Positions 34,553 to 45,216 of a DNA stretch of 64,000 nt are shown one piece after another. Source of the DNA: an uncultured Pseudomonadota bacterium (GTDB lineage: Bacteria; Pseudomonadota; Alphaproteobacteria; RF32; CAG-239); assembly GCA_947054505.1 (NCBI GenBank), contig CAMRWU010000009.1, positions 1 through 64,000 of the forward strand. The letters are read 5' to 3'. The notes under the pieces are model-generated. The model was not told the origin of the DNA. It made no database searches and saw nothing but the letters and a program-made list of their open reading frames with translations. How positions within the stretch are numbered: the first letter of the stretch is position 1; every line of letters starts with the position of its first letter. Both the position numbers and the translations under genes were made by a program.

Positions 34553-35212
34553 ATGCGGTATCTTGCCTCTGTTTGTGCGTTGTTGTTAACAATCAATACG
34601 GTCTATGCGCAAGATGCCGCTGTCTCTGTTGAAGATAAAAATGTTCCGGTTAGGGAAAGTGCCGGTTCTTTGTTAAAAAAAGTCGGAAACTATCTGGATT
34701 CTATAGCTGAGGAAATGGCGGAGAGTGAAAATATCGGCAACGAGGAAAACCAAACACAATTTAATGCGTTCGGTCTTCCGGAAAATGTTGTCGGCGTTGT
34801 GAATAATGCAGAAAAAAACTCCGAAGACGCGACAGGAATGTCTTTTCCGAATTGTGATGATGAACGTTTATTGGCGGAAACAAGGCGTTTGATGGATGAA
34901 AAGCAAAGTCAGGTTGCAACTGAAAACATTTATCAATATCGGCGCCAGCAGTTGGTCGCCAAGAATATGGAGCATTTTGTCAGCGTTGATGCCTCAGAAT
35001 TTAAGCCGCATGACAACTATGAGGTTGCTGATCGCATCATCACCCTTAAAATAAACAAGGGGATTCCCGCCGATGCGTTTCGGATTTGCAGGGGAAGCAA
35101 CAGCATTATCGGGCGTGAGGTTTTTCTGTTGATGTATCCACAAAATGATAAAGTCCTCGTTGAGGTTCTCAATTACACGCCATCCGCGCCTCTTCGTTTC
35201 ACTGTTCAATAA
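34553..35212 (+). CDS. Exported protein of unknown function, 219 aa
   Basis: I do not recognise this family. A signal peptide covers residues 1-19 (MRYLASVCALLLTINTVYA). The mature protein has an acidic N-terminal half and a C-terminal domain of beta strands (IITLKINKGIPADAFRICRG, VLVEVLNYTPSAPLRFTVQ). It starts 9 bases after the asnS stop with AGGAGAAAAAT, so it is cotranscribed with asnS. Confidence 0.72.
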   Translation: MRYLASVCALLLTINTVYAQDAAVSVEDKNVPVRESAGSLLKKVGNYLDSIAEEMAESENIGNEENQTQFNAFGLPENVVGVVNNAEKNSEDATGMSFPNCDDERLLAETRRLMDEKQSQVATENIYQYRRQQLVAKNMEHFVSVDASEFKPHDNYEVADRIITLKINKGIPADAFRICRGSNSIIGREVFLLMYPQNDKVLVEVLNYTPSAPLRFTVQ

Positions 35213-35227
35213 AGATTTAAAAGTTTC

Positions 35228-35256
35228 TTGCAAAATGATTGAAAAAAATCTAATAT
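35228..35256 (+). promoter_or_regulatory. Predicted sigma70-type promoter of rpoH
   Basis: TTGCAA (35228-35233), an exact 17-base spacer and TAATAT (35251-35256), about 83 bases upstream of the rpoH ATG. Confidence 0.6.
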
Positions 35257-35338
35257 CTTTCTTTGCAAATATATTGGAATTTGGAAAAATAAACTTAAGT
35301 ATATAGACGAACGGATATTGAAAAGAGGTTGAAATATT

Positions 35339-36238
35339 ATGGCTATCGGATCTGAGCTTATACTTAAAACATCATCAAACCTACCGGCTCGGTTGAGTGA
35401 CAACAGCTTGGCCGCTTATCTGGAACAGATTAGAAAGTTTCCGGTTCTGTCTGAGGATGAGGAAACTCATCTTATCCTTGATTTCAAAGAGAATAAAAAT
35501 ATGCGTGCGGCTCAAACGTTGGTTACTTCTCATTTGCGTCTTGCCGCCAAAATCGCCTTTAATTATCGTCACTACGGGTTGCCGTTGGCTGATTTGATTT
35601 CCGAAGCAAATATCGGATTGATGCAAGCTGTTAAAAAGTTTGATTTATCCAAAAAAGTCCGCCTGTCGACTTATGCAATCTGGTGGATTAAGGCCGCTAT
35701 TAATGACTATATCCTGCGCTCATGGTCATTGGTAAAAATCGGTACCCGTGCCGCTCAAAAGAAGTTGTTCTATAATCTTAACCGTATAAAAGCCAAATTG
35801 GGTATTTATGAAAATAAAGAGCTGGAACCGGAGGTCGTCAAATCTATTGCACGGGAATTGGTTGTTGATGAGAATGAAGTCCGTGAGATGAACAGACGCC
35901 TTGGCGGAGACAGCTCATTAAATGTTTCTGTTTCGGATGAAGATGATAATGAGCGAATTGACCTCATCGCCGACAAATCTCAGAATATTGAAGAAAGTTT
36001 TGCCAGACGGCAAGAAGCCGGCTATAAAGCGCGTGTCTTGCAAAAATGTTTGGCGCGTCTGAATGAACGAGAGGCATATATCATTAAGAATCGTATGTTG
36101 CGCGAAACACCGGAGACGCTGGAGATTATCGGCGAAAAATATGGTGTCAGCAGAGAACGTGTTCGTCAGATTGAGCAAAAGGCTTTTGAAAAATTAAAAG
36201 AGCTTGTTTTGCTTGAAATGAATACTCAGATGTGCTAA
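35339..36238 (+). CDS. rpoH: RNA polymerase sigma factor RpoH (sigma-32), 299 aa
   Basis: Sigma region 1.2/2 (LAAYLEQIRKFPVLSEDEE; LISEANIGLMQAVKKFD; STYAIWWIKAAINDYILRS) and region 4 (YGVSRERVRQIEQKAFEKLK) are intact. The RpoH-specific QKKLFYNL stretch follows region 2, as in sigma-32 proteins. It directs transcription of heat-shock genes such as clpB, which lies 3 kb downstream. A GAGGTTGAAATATT ribosome site precedes the ATG. Confidence 0.94.
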   Translation: MAIGSELILKTSSNLPARLSDNSLAAYLEQIRKFPVLSEDEETHLILDFKENKNMRAAQTLVTSHLRLAAKIAFNYRHYGLPLADLISEANIGLMQAVKKFDLSKKVRLSTYAIWWIKAAINDYILRSWSLVKIGTRAAQKKLFYNLNRIKAKLGIYENKELEPEVVKSIARELVVDENEVREMNRRLGGDSSLNVSVSDEDDNERIDLIADKSQNIEESFARRQEAGYKARVLQKCLARLNEREAYIIKNRMLRETPETLEIIGEKYGVSRERVRQIEQKAFEKLKELVLLEMNTQMC

Positions 36239-36267
36239 TATAAATAAACACCCAACAGGAAAAACAG

Positions 36268-36471
36268 ATGAAAACTGCTGATGCACATATCGGTATCCAT
36301 ACTAAACCGGAAAATTCCGCTTCTCTTTGGGGCGAGGAGCTGAGCATTGATGCATTTTGTCAGAGAATGTCGGCTCGGTTTCATAAGGTTTGGTGTGTTA
36401 ATCATGGCCAAGATTACGAAAAAACAGTAGAAAAACAATCTTTTCATCGCGAAGACTACATGCGTTCATAA
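36268..36471 (+). CDS. Small hypothetical protein downstream of rpoH, 67 aa
   Basis: The ATG at 36268 has an AGGA site 7 bases ahead and starts 29 bases after the rpoH stop. The frame ends 18 bases before a terminator. The product is polar, with His and Cys residues (FCQRMSARFHKVWCVNHG) and no membrane segment. Its position makes it the second gene of the rpoH transcript. I do not recognise a family. Confidence 0.6.
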   Translation: MKTADAHIGIHTKPENSASLWGEELSIDAFCQRMSARFHKVWCVNHGQDYEKTVEKQSFHREDYMRS

Positions 36472-36488
36472 AATTTTTAGATTTATGA

Positions 36489-36518
36489 GGCATCTTAAAA
36501 GAAGATGCTTTTTTTTAT
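36489..36518 (+). terminator. Rho-independent terminator of rpoH unit
   Basis: GCATCTT-AAAAG-AAGATGC followed by eight T. It lies between the small gene and prmC, and shows that the prmC start must be downstream of it. Confidence 0.85.
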
Positions 36519-36529
36519 GGACCAAACTG

Positions 36530-37387
36530 ATGAATACAAATATTGAAACGATTCTTGATACAGCAGTTATGCGTTTGCGCAAAGCTCAAATTCCTAATGC
36601 TCGTCTGGATGCTCGAATTCTGCTGGCCGGAATTTTAGGGTGCGAAGCCTGTGAGGTTCTGTTCTGTGATAAGAGTTTGACGCCGGCGCAGTCTCAGCGC
36701 TTTTTTAGTATGATAGACCAGCGATGCAACCACAAACCTGTCGATAAAATTTTAGGAACAAAAGGTTTTTACAAATACGATTTTCAGGTTGATGGTCATG
36801 TTCTGTCTCCTCGGCCAGATACGGAAGTTTTGGTCGAGGCGGTCATAGATTATATCCGCATGCATGATGTTGATAAAGTTTTGGATCTCGGAACCGGTTC
36901 CGGATGCATTTTGTTGTCAGTGTTATCAGAATTTTCCGGTTTGAAAGGTGTGGGGGTTGATGTCTCTCAGCCGGCATTGGCGGTTGCTCAAAAAAACGCA
37001 GAGATATTGCAAGTGTCAGAACAGGTGGAATTAAAACGGTTGAGCTGGTTTTCAGAGAGTTTTATTGAAGATATCGGTGAGATGTTTGATGTTATTGTGT
37101 CAAATCCGCCCTACATTCCCAACAAGGAAATTGACGAGCTTGATGAAGAAGTCAAAAACTATGATCCTCTGGCTGCGTTGGATGGCGGAGAAGATGGGTT
37201 GGAGAGCTATCGTCGTTTGGCGATGATTATGCCGTCTTTGCTCAAAGAAAACGGGATGCTTTTTCTTGAGGTCGGAAAGGGGCAGGCTACCGAGGTTGGA
37301 TGTCTGTTTTGCAGTTATGGTTTAAAATTGATACAAATTATTAAAGACTTAGGTGGCATCGAAAGATGTGTAATCTTAAAAAAATAG
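36530..37387 (+). CDS. prmC: Peptide chain release factor N5-glutamine methyltransferase, 285 aa
   Basis: The SAM-binding motif is DLGTGSGCILL and the catalytic NPPY motif is in VSNPPYIPN, with the helical N-terminal domain ahead. It methylates the GGQ glutamine of release factors. The ATG at 36530 is taken because the longer frame (36485) would read through the terminator hairpin. In many alphaproteobacteria prfA precedes prmC and a DUF4167 gene follows; here DUF4167 follows but prfA is absent upstream. Confidence 0.92.
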   Translation: MNTNIETILDTAVMRLRKAQIPNARLDARILLAGILGCEACEVLFCDKSLTPAQSQRFFSMIDQRCNHKPVDKILGTKGFYKYDFQVDGHVLSPRPDTEVLVEAVIDYIRMHDVDKVLDLGTGSGCILLSVLSEFSGLKGVGVDVSQPALAVAQKNAEILQVSEQVELKRLSWFSESFIEDIGEMFDVIVSNPPYIPNKEIDELDEEVKNYDPLAALDGGEDGLESYRRLAMIMPSLLKENGMLFLEVGKGQATEVGCLFCSYGLKLIQIIKDLGGIERCVILKK

Positions 37388-37543
37388 GTTGCAATTACTA
37401 AATTAATCTGTAATATGCAGGGTATTCGGTGACATGGTTTAGTTTTTTGTTTGTCGCCCTTTATTTCCAAAAAGCAAAATTTTAATTAATCAGATTTTAG
37501 GTAATGACTTTCGGGGTACCGAAAAGATAAGTGTGGTATTTAT

Positions 37544-38038
37544 ATGAAAAAAAATAATAAATTTCGTAATAACAATTATAACAATCAGATTTTTTCTTTG
37601 AATTATCGTTTTGACAGCATCAGTCCTGCAGGAAAATGTAGCGGAACGGCTTTGGATTTGATTAAAAGATATAACGAATTGGCAAAAGAGGCACAAGGTA
37701 ACGGCAATCTTGTCGAGGCAGAAGTTTTTCGCCAATATGCCGAACATTATCGTAAGATTGTAACCGAGGTCAACGAGCGGAAAAATCAGCAACAGCCTCG
37801 TCCGGTTAAAGTTGTTGATGAAGAAAATCAAGAAGCTCATGAACAGGCGACAGAAGTTGAAAAAAACGTTGCTGATGATAATGCTGAAGCTGTATCTACA
37901 CCGGCAAAGCGTGAGTTTAAAGTTATTGAGATTACATCTGTCGAACCGGCGAAAGAAGAGCCTTCTCAAAAAGAAGAAACAGCCAAACCGGCACGCGGAC
38001 GCGGTCGTCGCAAAAATGAAACTGCGGCTGTATTATAA
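37544..38038 (+). CDS. DUF4167 family protein, 164 aa
   Basis: The N-terminal half is typical of DUF4167: a basic N-rich start, the SISPAGKCSGTALDLIKRYNEL helix region, then EAEVFRQYAEHYRKIV. The C-terminal half is an acidic, low-complexity tail ending RGRGRRKNE. The family is almost restricted to Alphaproteobacteria and lies between prmC and clpB there, as here. Its role is unknown. The ribosome site is weak. Confidence 0.88.
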   Translation: MKKNNKFRNNNYNNQIFSLNYRFDSISPAGKCSGTALDLIKRYNELAKEAQGNGNLVEAEVFRQYAEHYRKIVTEVNERKNQQQPRPVKVVDEENQEAHEQATEVEKNVADDNAEAVSTPAKREFKVIEITSVEPAKEEPSQKEETAKPARGRGRRKNETAAVL

Positions 38039-38099
38039 TCTTAACCTAAAATTTAATTTTATAAGATAAGCTGTCGCCGAATGTAGACGGAGGCGGAGC

Positions 38100-39254
38100 A
38101 TGCTTTTTTATTTATCAGTGTTAATAATCTTTGTTGCTTGCTCGGCAATAACGATAAAAACTGTTGTCGGTTACAGCGGATTTAACCTGACGACCAAAAT
38201 TTGGTTGGCTTTTCTAGTTTTGCTGGGATGGTTTTCTCCGTTGTTGCTTTGTGGCTTGTCCGGTATCCACGAATTAAATGATAACGTATATAACATCATT
38301 TCTTATGCCGGATATACATTGTTTGGCTTTATGATAATTTTCCTGACCTTGTTGATGTTGCGAGATATCGTTTGGTATGCGATTTACGGTATTGTTTGTC
38401 TTTTTCAGATAGATGCTTGGTCTGTGAACCCTAAAAATGTCAGTATGCTGAACAAAGCTAATTTTATCGTTTTTCTTTGTGCTTTGCTTGTAAGTGCTTT
38501 TGCATTGCGCGGAGGATGGGAACGTCCTAAACTGAATGAAATAAACATCAACTCTTCCTTGGTTACGGAAGATGTTCGGATTGTTCAGATAAGTGACTTG
38601 CACATTACCAGAAGCACATCTGACGAACGGCTTCGCAATATTGTCTATGAGGTCAATGCTTTGGCGCCGCATGTTATTGTAATGACCGGCGATATTATGG
38701 ATGATACCCTGATAAAGATTGATAAAAAACTGGATATTCTAAAGGAATTGAACGCTCCTTTTGGTGTTTATTCCGTCGTGGGCAATCATGAATTTTATTC
38801 CGGATTGAATGCTTGGAGCTACAAGGCTAGACAACTGGGGATACACATTTTGTTCAATCGCGGAATCTTGTTAAAGCCTTTGAATATTTTCTTGTCCGGT
38901 ATTCCAGATGCCTATACGGCATTTTCTCATCCGACGTTTAATATTAATTTTGAAAAGGCGTTGAAAGGGAGCAAAAAAGAAAATTATCGCATTTTATTGT
39001 CTCATAATCCGAGCGTGATTGATAACTTAACATCGTTTAATTATGATATGATGCTTTCAGGCCATACGCATGGCGGTCAGATTTTTCCCATGCACTATTT
39101 TGTAAAAAAAGCAAACAGCGGTTATTTGTCTGGTTCGTATAAAGTTAACGGCATTGATTTATATGTTTCCTCCGGTGCCGGAACATGGGGGCCTATGATG
39201 CGCCTTTTTGCACCTTCTGAAATTACGCTCATTAATATTTTTTCAAAGAAATAA
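38100..39254 (+). CDS. Membrane-anchored metallophosphoesterase, 384 aa
   Basis: There are four predicted N-terminal membrane helices (about residues 1-140). A calcineurin-like phosphoesterase domain follows with all motifs: ISDLHIT, GDIMDD, GNHEF, SHNPSV and SGHTHGGQ. This is the YkuE/YaeI-like arrangement, with the catalytic domain outside or at the membrane face. Lipid-linked pyrophosphate substrates are common in the family but not proven. An excellent GGAGGCGGAGC site precedes the ATG. It sits between DUF4167 and clpB, which are often direct neighbours. Confidence 0.85.
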   Translation: MLFYLSVLIIFVACSAITIKTVVGYSGFNLTTKIWLAFLVLLGWFSPLLLCGLSGIHELNDNVYNIISYAGYTLFGFMIIFLTLLMLRDIVWYAIYGIVCLFQIDAWSVNPKNVSMLNKANFIVFLCALLVSAFALRGGWERPKLNEININSSLVTEDVRIVQISDLHITRSTSDERLRNIVYEVNALAPHVIVMTGDIMDDTLIKIDKKLDILKELNAPFGVYSVVGNHEFYSGLNAWSYKARQLGIHILFNRGILLKPLNIFLSGIPDAYTAFSHPTFNINFEKALKGSKKENYRILLSHNPSVIDNLTSFNYDMMLSGHTHGGQIFPMHYFVKKANSGYLSGSYKVNGIDLYVSSGAGTWGPMMRLFAPSEITLINIFSKK

Positions 39255-39265
39255 TTTGAAGCTTC

Positions 39266-39296
39266 CTTGATTTTTCTTCCGTGCATGAACTATATT
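39266..39296 (+). promoter_or_regulatory. Predicted promoter of clpB, possibly RpoH-responsive
   Basis: TTGATT (39267-39272), an 18-base spacer and TATATT (39291-39296). The same bases nearly match the alphaproteobacterial RpoH pattern CTTG-N17/18-CYTATNT: CTTG at 39266 and ACTATAT at 39289, with a 19-base gap. Dual or heat-shock use is inference. Confidence 0.45.
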
Positions 39297-39320
39297 TAAT
39301 ATAAACAAGGGAGAAAAGAG

Positions 39321-41924
39321 ATGGATTTTGAAAAGCTGACATCTAAATCAAAAGAGGTAATACAAGATGCCGTAAAATTGGCGGCAACCCGTAAAAATCA
39401 ATACATTACTCCGTTACATTTGTTAAAAGTTCTTCTTGACGGAAGCAATGATGTGATTGCCAACCTGATTCTCAAATCAGGTGGTAGCCTGACGATGATA
39501 CGCGAGAAGCTCGAGGCGGCGTTTGCAAAGTTGCCGGAAGTCGGCGGTGCGGCAGTGCAAAGCCTGATGTCGCAGGATTTTACTCAAGTGATGATGGAAG
39601 CGGAAAACTTGGCAGAAAAGTCCGGTGATAAGTTTGTTACGGTCGAACGGATTTTGCAGGCTTTGGTAATGACTGCCGGCAATGAAGCGTATGATATTTT
39701 GAAAAGTGCCGGTGTTGAGGCGACAAAGCTTAATCAGATGATAAACGAATATCGCAAGGGACGGATTGCCGACAGTGAAAGCGCGGAGGATAATTTTGAA
39801 GCGTTGAAAAAATTTACGATTGATGTGACGCAAAAGGCCAAGGAAGGAAAGCTGGATCCGGTTGTCGGTCGTGAGCATGAAATTCGCCGGACAATTCAGG
39901 TTTTATCCCGTCGCACTAAAAACAATCCGGTGTTGATTGGTGAACCGGGGGTGGGTAAAACCGCAATTGTTGAAGGATTGGCAATGCGGATTGTTAATGA
40001 CGATGTGCCGGAAAGTTTGCGTCATAAACGCCTTTTATCATTGGATTTGGGTGCTTTGATTGCCGGCGCCAAGTTCCGCGGAGAGTTTGAAGAGCGTCTT
40101 AAATCGGTCTTAAAAGATGTTGAAGGAGCCGAGGGGAATATAATTTTATTTATTGATGAAATGCATACTTTGGTTGGTGCCGGTGCAAGCGAAGGGTCTA
40201 TGGATGCCTCTAACCTGTTAAAACCGGCATTGGCTCGAGGCGAACTGCATTGTTTGGGAGCCACGACATTAAATGAATATAAAAAATATGTTGAAAAAGA
40301 TGCCGCTTTGGCCAGACGTTTTCAGGCAGTTTATGTTGATGAACCGTCGGTGGAAGAGACGATTTCTATCCTGCGCGGAATCAAGGAAAAGTTTGAGTTG
40401 CACCATGGTGTGCGTATTTCTGACGGTGCATTGATTGCCGCCGCCACGCTGTCCAATCGCTATATCAGTGATCGTTTTTTGCCGGATAAGGCGATTGACT
40501 TGATGGATGAGGCCGCCAGCTCTTTGCGGATGTCTATCGATTCCAAACCGGAAGAACTCGATGAACTTGATCGGCGGATTTTGCAGTTAAAGATTGAGCG
40601 CGAGGCCTTGAAGAAAGAAACGGATGACAAATCCAAAGAGCGCTTGGAACTCATCGGATATGAAATCTCCGGACTGGAAGCAAAATCAAAAACGCTTGAT
40701 GAAAAGTGGCAGGAAGACAAACAGGGGCTGGCCGACTTAACTGGATTGAAAGAACAACTTGACCGCGCCCGAATAGAAGTTGAAATCGCTAAGCGTGAGG
40801 GATATTTTGAGAGTGCCGGAGAGCTGCAATACAGCATTATTCCCGAATTGGAAAACAAAATTAAATCTGCGGAAGAAAAAGCTTCCGCGCACAAGGATAG
40901 TATTGAAGCGACCGTAACGGCGGAAAGTATTGCCGGTGTTGTTTCCAAGTGGACAGGGATTCCCGTTGATCGCATGCTTGAAGGGGAAAAAGAAAAACTA
41001 CTTCGTATGGAAGAGCTTTTAGGGCGTCGCGTTATCGGACAAAAAGAGGCTGTTACCGCGGTGTCCAATGCTGTCCGTCGTTCGCGTGCCGGTATTAGTG
41101 ATGCCCGCCAGCCGATTGGTTCATTCCTGTTTCTGGGGCCGACCGGTGTAGGAAAAACCGAGCTTAGTAAAGCATTGGCCGAATTTTTGTTCAATGATGA
41201 AAGTGCGTTATTGCGAGTTGATATGTCCGAATATATGGAGAAACACGCTGTCGCCCGCTTAATAGGTTCTCCTCCGGGATATGTCGGTCATGAAGAGGGA
41301 GGATTCTTAACCGAAGCTGTTCGTCGTCGTCCTTATCAGGTGATTTTGTTTGACGAAGTGGAGAAGGCTCATCCCGATGTCTTTAACATCTTGTTGCAGG
41401 TTTTGGATGAAGGACGCCTGACCGATGGCAAAGGTCGAACCGTAGATTTTAAAAATACCATTATTATCATGACCTCCAACCTTGGATCGGATATTTTGGT
41501 AAATGCAACAGGCGCTGATGACGCTAAAAAAGTTTATGCCCGCATTATGGATATTGTCAAAGCATCGTTCCGTCCCGAGTTTATTAACCGAATTGACGAG
41601 ATAACGATTTTCCATAAGCTTGATAAGAGCAATATTAAGGAAATTGCACAGATACAAATTGAGCAAATTGAAAAGAGATTGCGTGACAGAAATATTCGCC
41701 TTCATGTTAATGAAGCGGCATTTATCTGGATTGTGAACAATGGCTATGATGCAATTTATGGTGCAAGGCCTCTAAAAAGATTGCTAAAAAATCAAATTGA
41801 GAATAAATTGGCCGTAAAGATTCTTGATGGCGAAATCGGTGATAACGACACGGCAGATATTATCGTCGTCAACGGAAATCTGGATATTGTCAGAAGCAAG
41901 AGGAATAAAAAAGAAAATGGATGA
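39321..41924 (+). CDS. clpB: ATP-dependent disaggregase ClpB, 867 aa
   Basis: The N-terminal Clp repeat domain is followed by AAA-1 with Walker [14 protein letters not shown] and Walker [10 protein letters not shown], a middle coiled-coil domain (about 400-525), and AAA-2 with Walker [14 protein letters not shown]. No ClpP-binding loop is expected. ClpB works with DnaK to dissolve aggregates. A GGGAGAAAAGAG ribosome site precedes the ATG. It is likely an RpoH target. Confidence 0.96.
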   Translation: MDFEKLTSKSKEVIQDAVKLAATRKNQYITPLHLLKVLLDGSNDVIANLILKSGGSLTMIREKLEAAFAKLPEVGGAAVQSLMSQDFTQVMMEAENLAEKSGDKFVTVERILQALVMTAGNEAYDILKSAGVEATKLNQMINEYRKGRIADSESAEDNFEALKKFTIDVTQKAKEGKLDPVVGREHEIRRTIQVLSRRTKNNPVLIGEPGVGKTAIVEGLAMRIVNDDVPESLRHKRLLSLDLGALIAGAKFRGEFEERLKSVLKDVEGAEGNIILFIDEMHTLVGAGASEGSMDASNLLKPALARGELHCLGATTLNEYKKYVEKDAALARRFQAVYVDEPSVEETISILRGIKEKFELHHGVRISDGALIAAATLSNRYISDRFLPDKAIDLMDEAASSLRMSIDSKPEELDELDRRILQLKIEREALKKETDDKSKERLELIGYEISGLEAKSKTLDEKWQEDKQGLADLTGLKEQLDRARIEVEIAKREGYFESAGELQYSIIPELENKIKSAEEKASAHKDSIEATVTAESIAGVVSKWTGIPVDRMLEGEKEKLLRMEELLGRRVIGQKEAVTAVSNAVRRSRAGISDARQPIGSFLFLGPTGVGKTELSKALAEFLFNDESALLRVDMSEYMEKHAVARLIGSPPGYVGHEEGGFLTEAVRRRPYQVILFDEVEKAHPDVFNILLQVLDEGRLTDGKGRTVDFKNTIIIMTSNLGSDILVNATGADDAKKVYARIMDIVKASFRPEFINRIDEITIFHKLDKSNIKEIAQIQIEQIEKRLRDRNIRLHVNEAAFIWIVNNGYDAIYGARPLKRLLKNQIENKLAVKILDGEIGDNDTADIIVVNGNLDIVRSKRNKKENG

Positions 41925-42354
41925 TTTTTACGATGAAGCGCTAACGGTGGCAAAAACATTTAATGTCGAAACAAAACCTGATCGCTTGGTCATATACAGT
42001 GTCAGTTACCAGCCAACCAAAAGAAATAAACAGTTGGCATTGGAGTTTATTCAAAAAAATCCGGACTATCAAATGTTGGATTTGACGCCTTGTGGTGTCA
42101 AAATGATTGATATGGGACTTGACTCCGAGCATCCGCGGCTTAATCCCGAGGAAGTGAATTTTCTGTGGAGAACGGCTTCCCGTCGTTTTATCGAAAGCGC
42201 TTCCGGTAATGTTACTGCTTTTGTGGACAATGCAGATGAGCGGAGTGTTTTCTTAGGGATGGAACTGCCGACGCTTTTGGCTAATGAAAAGATAACAACC
42301 GTCAACGGCATGGATAAGCATGCTTTTGCTCAGCAGTTTGATCGCCGTTTTTAA
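41917..42354 (+). CDS. Hypothetical protein overlapping clpB end, 145 aa
   Basis: The ATG at 41917 lies in the last codons of clpB (8-base overlap), with AGAGGAA upstream inside clpB. The product is a soluble alpha/beta protein ([39 protein letters not shown]). I do not recognise the family. Its stop overlaps the stop of the convergent yejB gene in the tetranucleotide TTAA. Confidence 0.7.
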   Translation: MDDFYDEALTVAKTFNVETKPDRLVIYSVSYQPTKRNKQLALEFIQKNPDYQMLDLTPCGVKMIDMGLDSEHPRLNPEEVNFLWRTASRRFIESASGNVTAFVDNADERSVFLGMELPTLLANEKITTVNGMDKHAFAQQFDRRF

Positions 42355-43415
42355 GCGTCAAAGTTAATCCGTGGATCAATCAACGTATAAGTAATATCGG
42401 ACAATAGTTTAAGAACCAGCCCCAATAAGGCAAAAATATACATTGTTCCGAAAATGACGGGGTAGTCTCTGGTCATAATTGCTTCGTATCCCAAAAGCCC
42501 GATTCCGTTGAGCGAGAAAATGACCTCAATCAACAGAGAGCCGGTAAACAGCATCTTGATTAGCAGAGACGGAAAACCGGCAATGACAATGAGCATCGCG
42601 TTTCGGAAAACATGTTTATATAAAACCTGATTTTCATTCAATCCTTTTGCGCGAGCTGTCAAAACATATGGTTTGTTGATTTCATCAAGAAAAGAATTTT
42701 TTGTCAGCATGGTCAGGCTGGCAAATCCGCCAATGGTAATTGCGATGACCGGTAAGGTAATGTGATGAAAATAGTCCAGAATTTTTCCCCACCAAGGAAG
42801 CGTGTCCCAATTGTCAGATGTCAGTCCGTGTAACGGAAACCATTGAAAATATGTTCCGCCGGCAAAAAAGACAATTAGAAAAACAGCGAACAAAAAGACG
42901 GGAATAGCTGAGCCGAAAATAACGGCAAAAGAGGTTGCGACATCAAAAGTAGAGCCGTCACGCACCGCTTTTTTGATGCCAAGCGGAATAGCTACCAGAT
43001 AAATAATCAGTGTGGACCATAGCCCAAGCGAGATTGAAACCGGCATTCGTTCTTGAATCAATTGCCAGACGTTTTTGTCTTGATAGAAGCTTTTCCCGAA
43101 GTCAAATTTGGCGTAATCAGCAAGCATTTTGAAAAAACGGACGTGAGCAGGTTTGTCAAAACCGAATTGTTTTTCAAGTTCTTTTATCATATCTTCAGGA
43201 ACACCGCGTGCCCCTTGATATTGGGGATTGGCGTTGTTCATGGCCGCAGATCCTGAAAATTGTCCTTTGTTGTCGACATTCATTCCCTGATATTTTGCCA
43301 ACGTGTGTTCAATAGGCCCCCCCGGAGCAAATTGAATAATCACAAAATTAACAGTCATAATGCCAATGAGTGTCAGTGGAATAAGCAATAGTCGTTTAAA
43401 AAGATAATTTCTCAT
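42351..43415 (-). CDS. yejB: Oligopeptide/microcin C-type ABC transporter permease, 354 aa
   Basis: Membrane permease of the DppB/OppB type, with the N-terminal [29 protein letters not shown], and the EAA-like loop [22 protein letters not shown]. The long periplasmic insert after the first helix is a YejB feature. The start at 43415 has GGTGGAG upstream and overlaps the yejA stop (ATGA). The second permease (YejE) and the ATPase (YejF) are not downstream here, because a convergent gene follows. Confidence 0.88.
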   Translation of the reverse strand: MRNYLFKRLLLIPLTLIGIMTVNFVIIQFAPGGPIEHTLAKYQGMNVDNKGQFSGSAAMNNANPQYQGARGVPEDMIKELEKQFGFDKPAHVRFFKMLADYAKFDFGKSFYQDKNVWQLIQERMPVSISLGLWSTLIIYLVAIPLGIKKAVRDGSTFDVATSFAVIFGSAIPVFLFAVFLIVFFAGGTYFQWFPLHGLTSDNWDTLPWWGKILDYFHHITLPVIAITIGGFASLTMLTKNSFLDEINKPYVLTARAKGLNENQVLYKHVFRNAMLIVIAGFPSLLIKMLFTGSLLIEVIFSLNGIGLLGYEAIMTRDYPVIFGTMYIFALLGLVLKLLSDITYTLIDPRINFDA

Positions 43416-45205
43416 TGTTCGCTCCACCATGTAAAGACATCAAAACCGGCTTTTACATCAGTTTGGGGATGTTTTAATCTGTTCCAATAGGCGACGCGTT
43501 TATAAGGCGCATACCACTGGGGAATGATATAATGCTCGTTCAGCAAAACTCTGTCCAGAGCTTTCACCGCTGCTTCATAATCTTCTCGTTGCTCCACGGC
43601 AACCAAAAGTCTCGTCAGGTCGTCTACAACCGGATTTTTTACACCAACGAGGTTCATACTTCCGGATATATCTGCGGCTTGTGAACCCCACATGTCTTTT
43701 TGTTCGTTCCCGGGGAGATTGCTGACGCCAAGGGCTAAAATCGCCATTTCAAAGTCAAATGTATCCAACCGGTTTTTGAATATATTAGGTTCCAGATTGC
43801 GAAAAGTTGCTTTGATGCCGATTTTGCGGAGATTTTCAATAAACGGAAGCATTACACGGGTAAAAGACGAACCGTTGGCAGAGTTGCCCAAGATTTCAAA
43901 ATTTAATGGTTCTCCGGTCTTTAGATTCGTCATAATGCCGTCTTTAAAATCATATCCTGCTTCATTTAACAAGCGAACCGCGGTTTTCAGATTTTCTCTG
44001 GTTTCCATTGGTGTTTTATGAGACGGCAGGCTTGGAGTTTGTTCAAATACGGAGGACGGTAAAACGGATTGATATTGCTTGAGAATATCTTTTTCTTTTC
44101 CTTGCGGCAGTCCCGTTGCCTCCATCCCTGTATTGGTAAAATAGCTGAAAAGGCGTTGATATTGCTGATAAAAAAGTTTGTCATTAGCCCAGTCAAAATT
44201 AAATGCCAAACCGATAGCTTGCCGAACGCGGCGATCGCTAAACTTATCAAGACGAGTATTAAAGCCAAAAAACTGTAAATTTGCCGCCTGATTATGTTTC
44301 AGATTTTCCTGTTTGATTTTACCTGATTTAACAATGTCGTTATCATAGCCACTAACCCAGATTTTAGCTATGTATTCTTCTCTGATATCCAAATTTCCGG
44401 CAAAGAGAGCCTGCAAGGTAACGGTTGTATCCTGATAATAGTCGTAGCGAACTTCGTCAAAGTTAAAGAAACCTTTGCGAGAAGGAAGGTCTTTTGCCCA
44501 GTAATCAGGATTGCGTTTAAAAACAAGGTATTTGCTGGGGGCATATTTATCAAGGATATACGGTCCGCTTCCCAATGGAATACGGAGTTCCGGTTTGCTG
44601 AAATCGTGTCCGTCCCAATCTTTTTTTGAGTAAATTTTCAACTGAGATAATATTAATGGCAATTCTCTGTTGCTGGTTTCTGTTTTAATGTGGAAACGTA
44701 CATGGGTGTCGTTGACTTTTTCAACTCGTTCGATGTCGCTGTAATAGGCTTTGTAAAAAGGAGCTCCGTTTTCAATTAAGGACGTGTAGCTGAAAATGAC
44801 ATCATCGGCAGTCACCGGTGTTCCGTCACTGAACTGGGCTTTGGGGTTTAAGATAAAACCGATAAAAGAATTGTCGTCCGGAATTTCAAAATATTCCGCC
44901 AATAAAGGATAAACGGTGGTGTGATCATCAACAGGGGTAACACCCAGTGTATCCAAGCTAAGCAAGGCGTGTTCCGGTGTTGCAATGCCTTTGAAGATAA
45001 ACGGATTAAAGTTGTCAAAACCACCGTAGGCCGGCATAACAATTCGTCCGCCTTTAGGAGCTTCCGGATTAACATAATTAAAGTGAGAAAAGCTGTCTTG
45101 ATAATTACCTTCCTCATAAAGAGGAAGAGAGGATAACACTTTTACCTCGGTTGCCTGAACCGAGGTAAAAAAGCAAAAAACAAAGAATAACACAAATTTA
45201 AACAC
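43412..45205 (-). CDS. yejA: YejA-like periplasmic peptide-binding protein, 597 aa
   Basis: A signal peptide ([17 protein letters not shown]) is followed by a family-5 solute-binding fold ([28 protein letters not shown] is the family start, here split by motif). [10 protein letters not shown] and the [12 protein letters not shown] segment are typical of YejA/microcin C binding proteins. A GTG at 45205 with GAGG just upstream is preferred; the longer frame begins with TTG at 45247 and overlaps the upstream gene. It imports peptides with YejB. Confidence 0.86.
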   Translation of the reverse strand: MFKFVLFFVFCFFTSVQATEVKVLSSLPLYEEGNYQDSFSHFNYVNPEAPKGGRIVMPAYGGFDNFNPFIFKGIATPEHALLSLDTLGVTPVDDHTTVYPLLAEYFEIPDDNSFIGFILNPKAQFSDGTPVTADDVIFSYTSLIENGAPFYKAYYSDIERVEKVNDTHVRFHIKTETSNRELPLILSQLKIYSKKDWDGHDFSKPELRIPLGSGPYILDKYAPSKYLVFKRNPDYWAKDLPSRKGFFNFDEVRYDYYQDTTVTLQALFAGNLDIREEYIAKIWVSGYDNDIVKSGKIKQENLKHNQAANLQFFGFNTRLDKFSDRRVRQAIGLAFNFDWANDKLFYQQYQRLFSYFTNTGMEATGLPQGKEKDILKQYQSVLPSSVFEQTPSLPSHKTPMETRENLKTAVRLLNEAGYDFKDGIMTNLKTGEPLNFEILGNSANGSSFTRVMLPFIENLRKIGIKATFRNLEPNIFKNRLDTFDFEMAILALGVSNLPGNEQKDMWGSQAADISGSMNLVGVKNPVVDDLTRLLVAVEQREDYEAAVKALDRVLLNEHYIIPQWYAPYKRVAYWNRLKHPQTDVKAGFDVFTWWSEQ

Positions 45206-45216
45206 GATACCTCGGA

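Noticed and set aside
36485..36529. Longer PrmC start
   Set aside because: It would initiate before the rpoH terminator hairpin and has no ribosome site.
37508..37526. CTTTCGG-GGTA-CCGAAAAG hairpin before the DUF4167 gene as a riboswitch
   Set aside because: Only six or seven pairs with a bulge and no conserved aptamer features; not enough to call.
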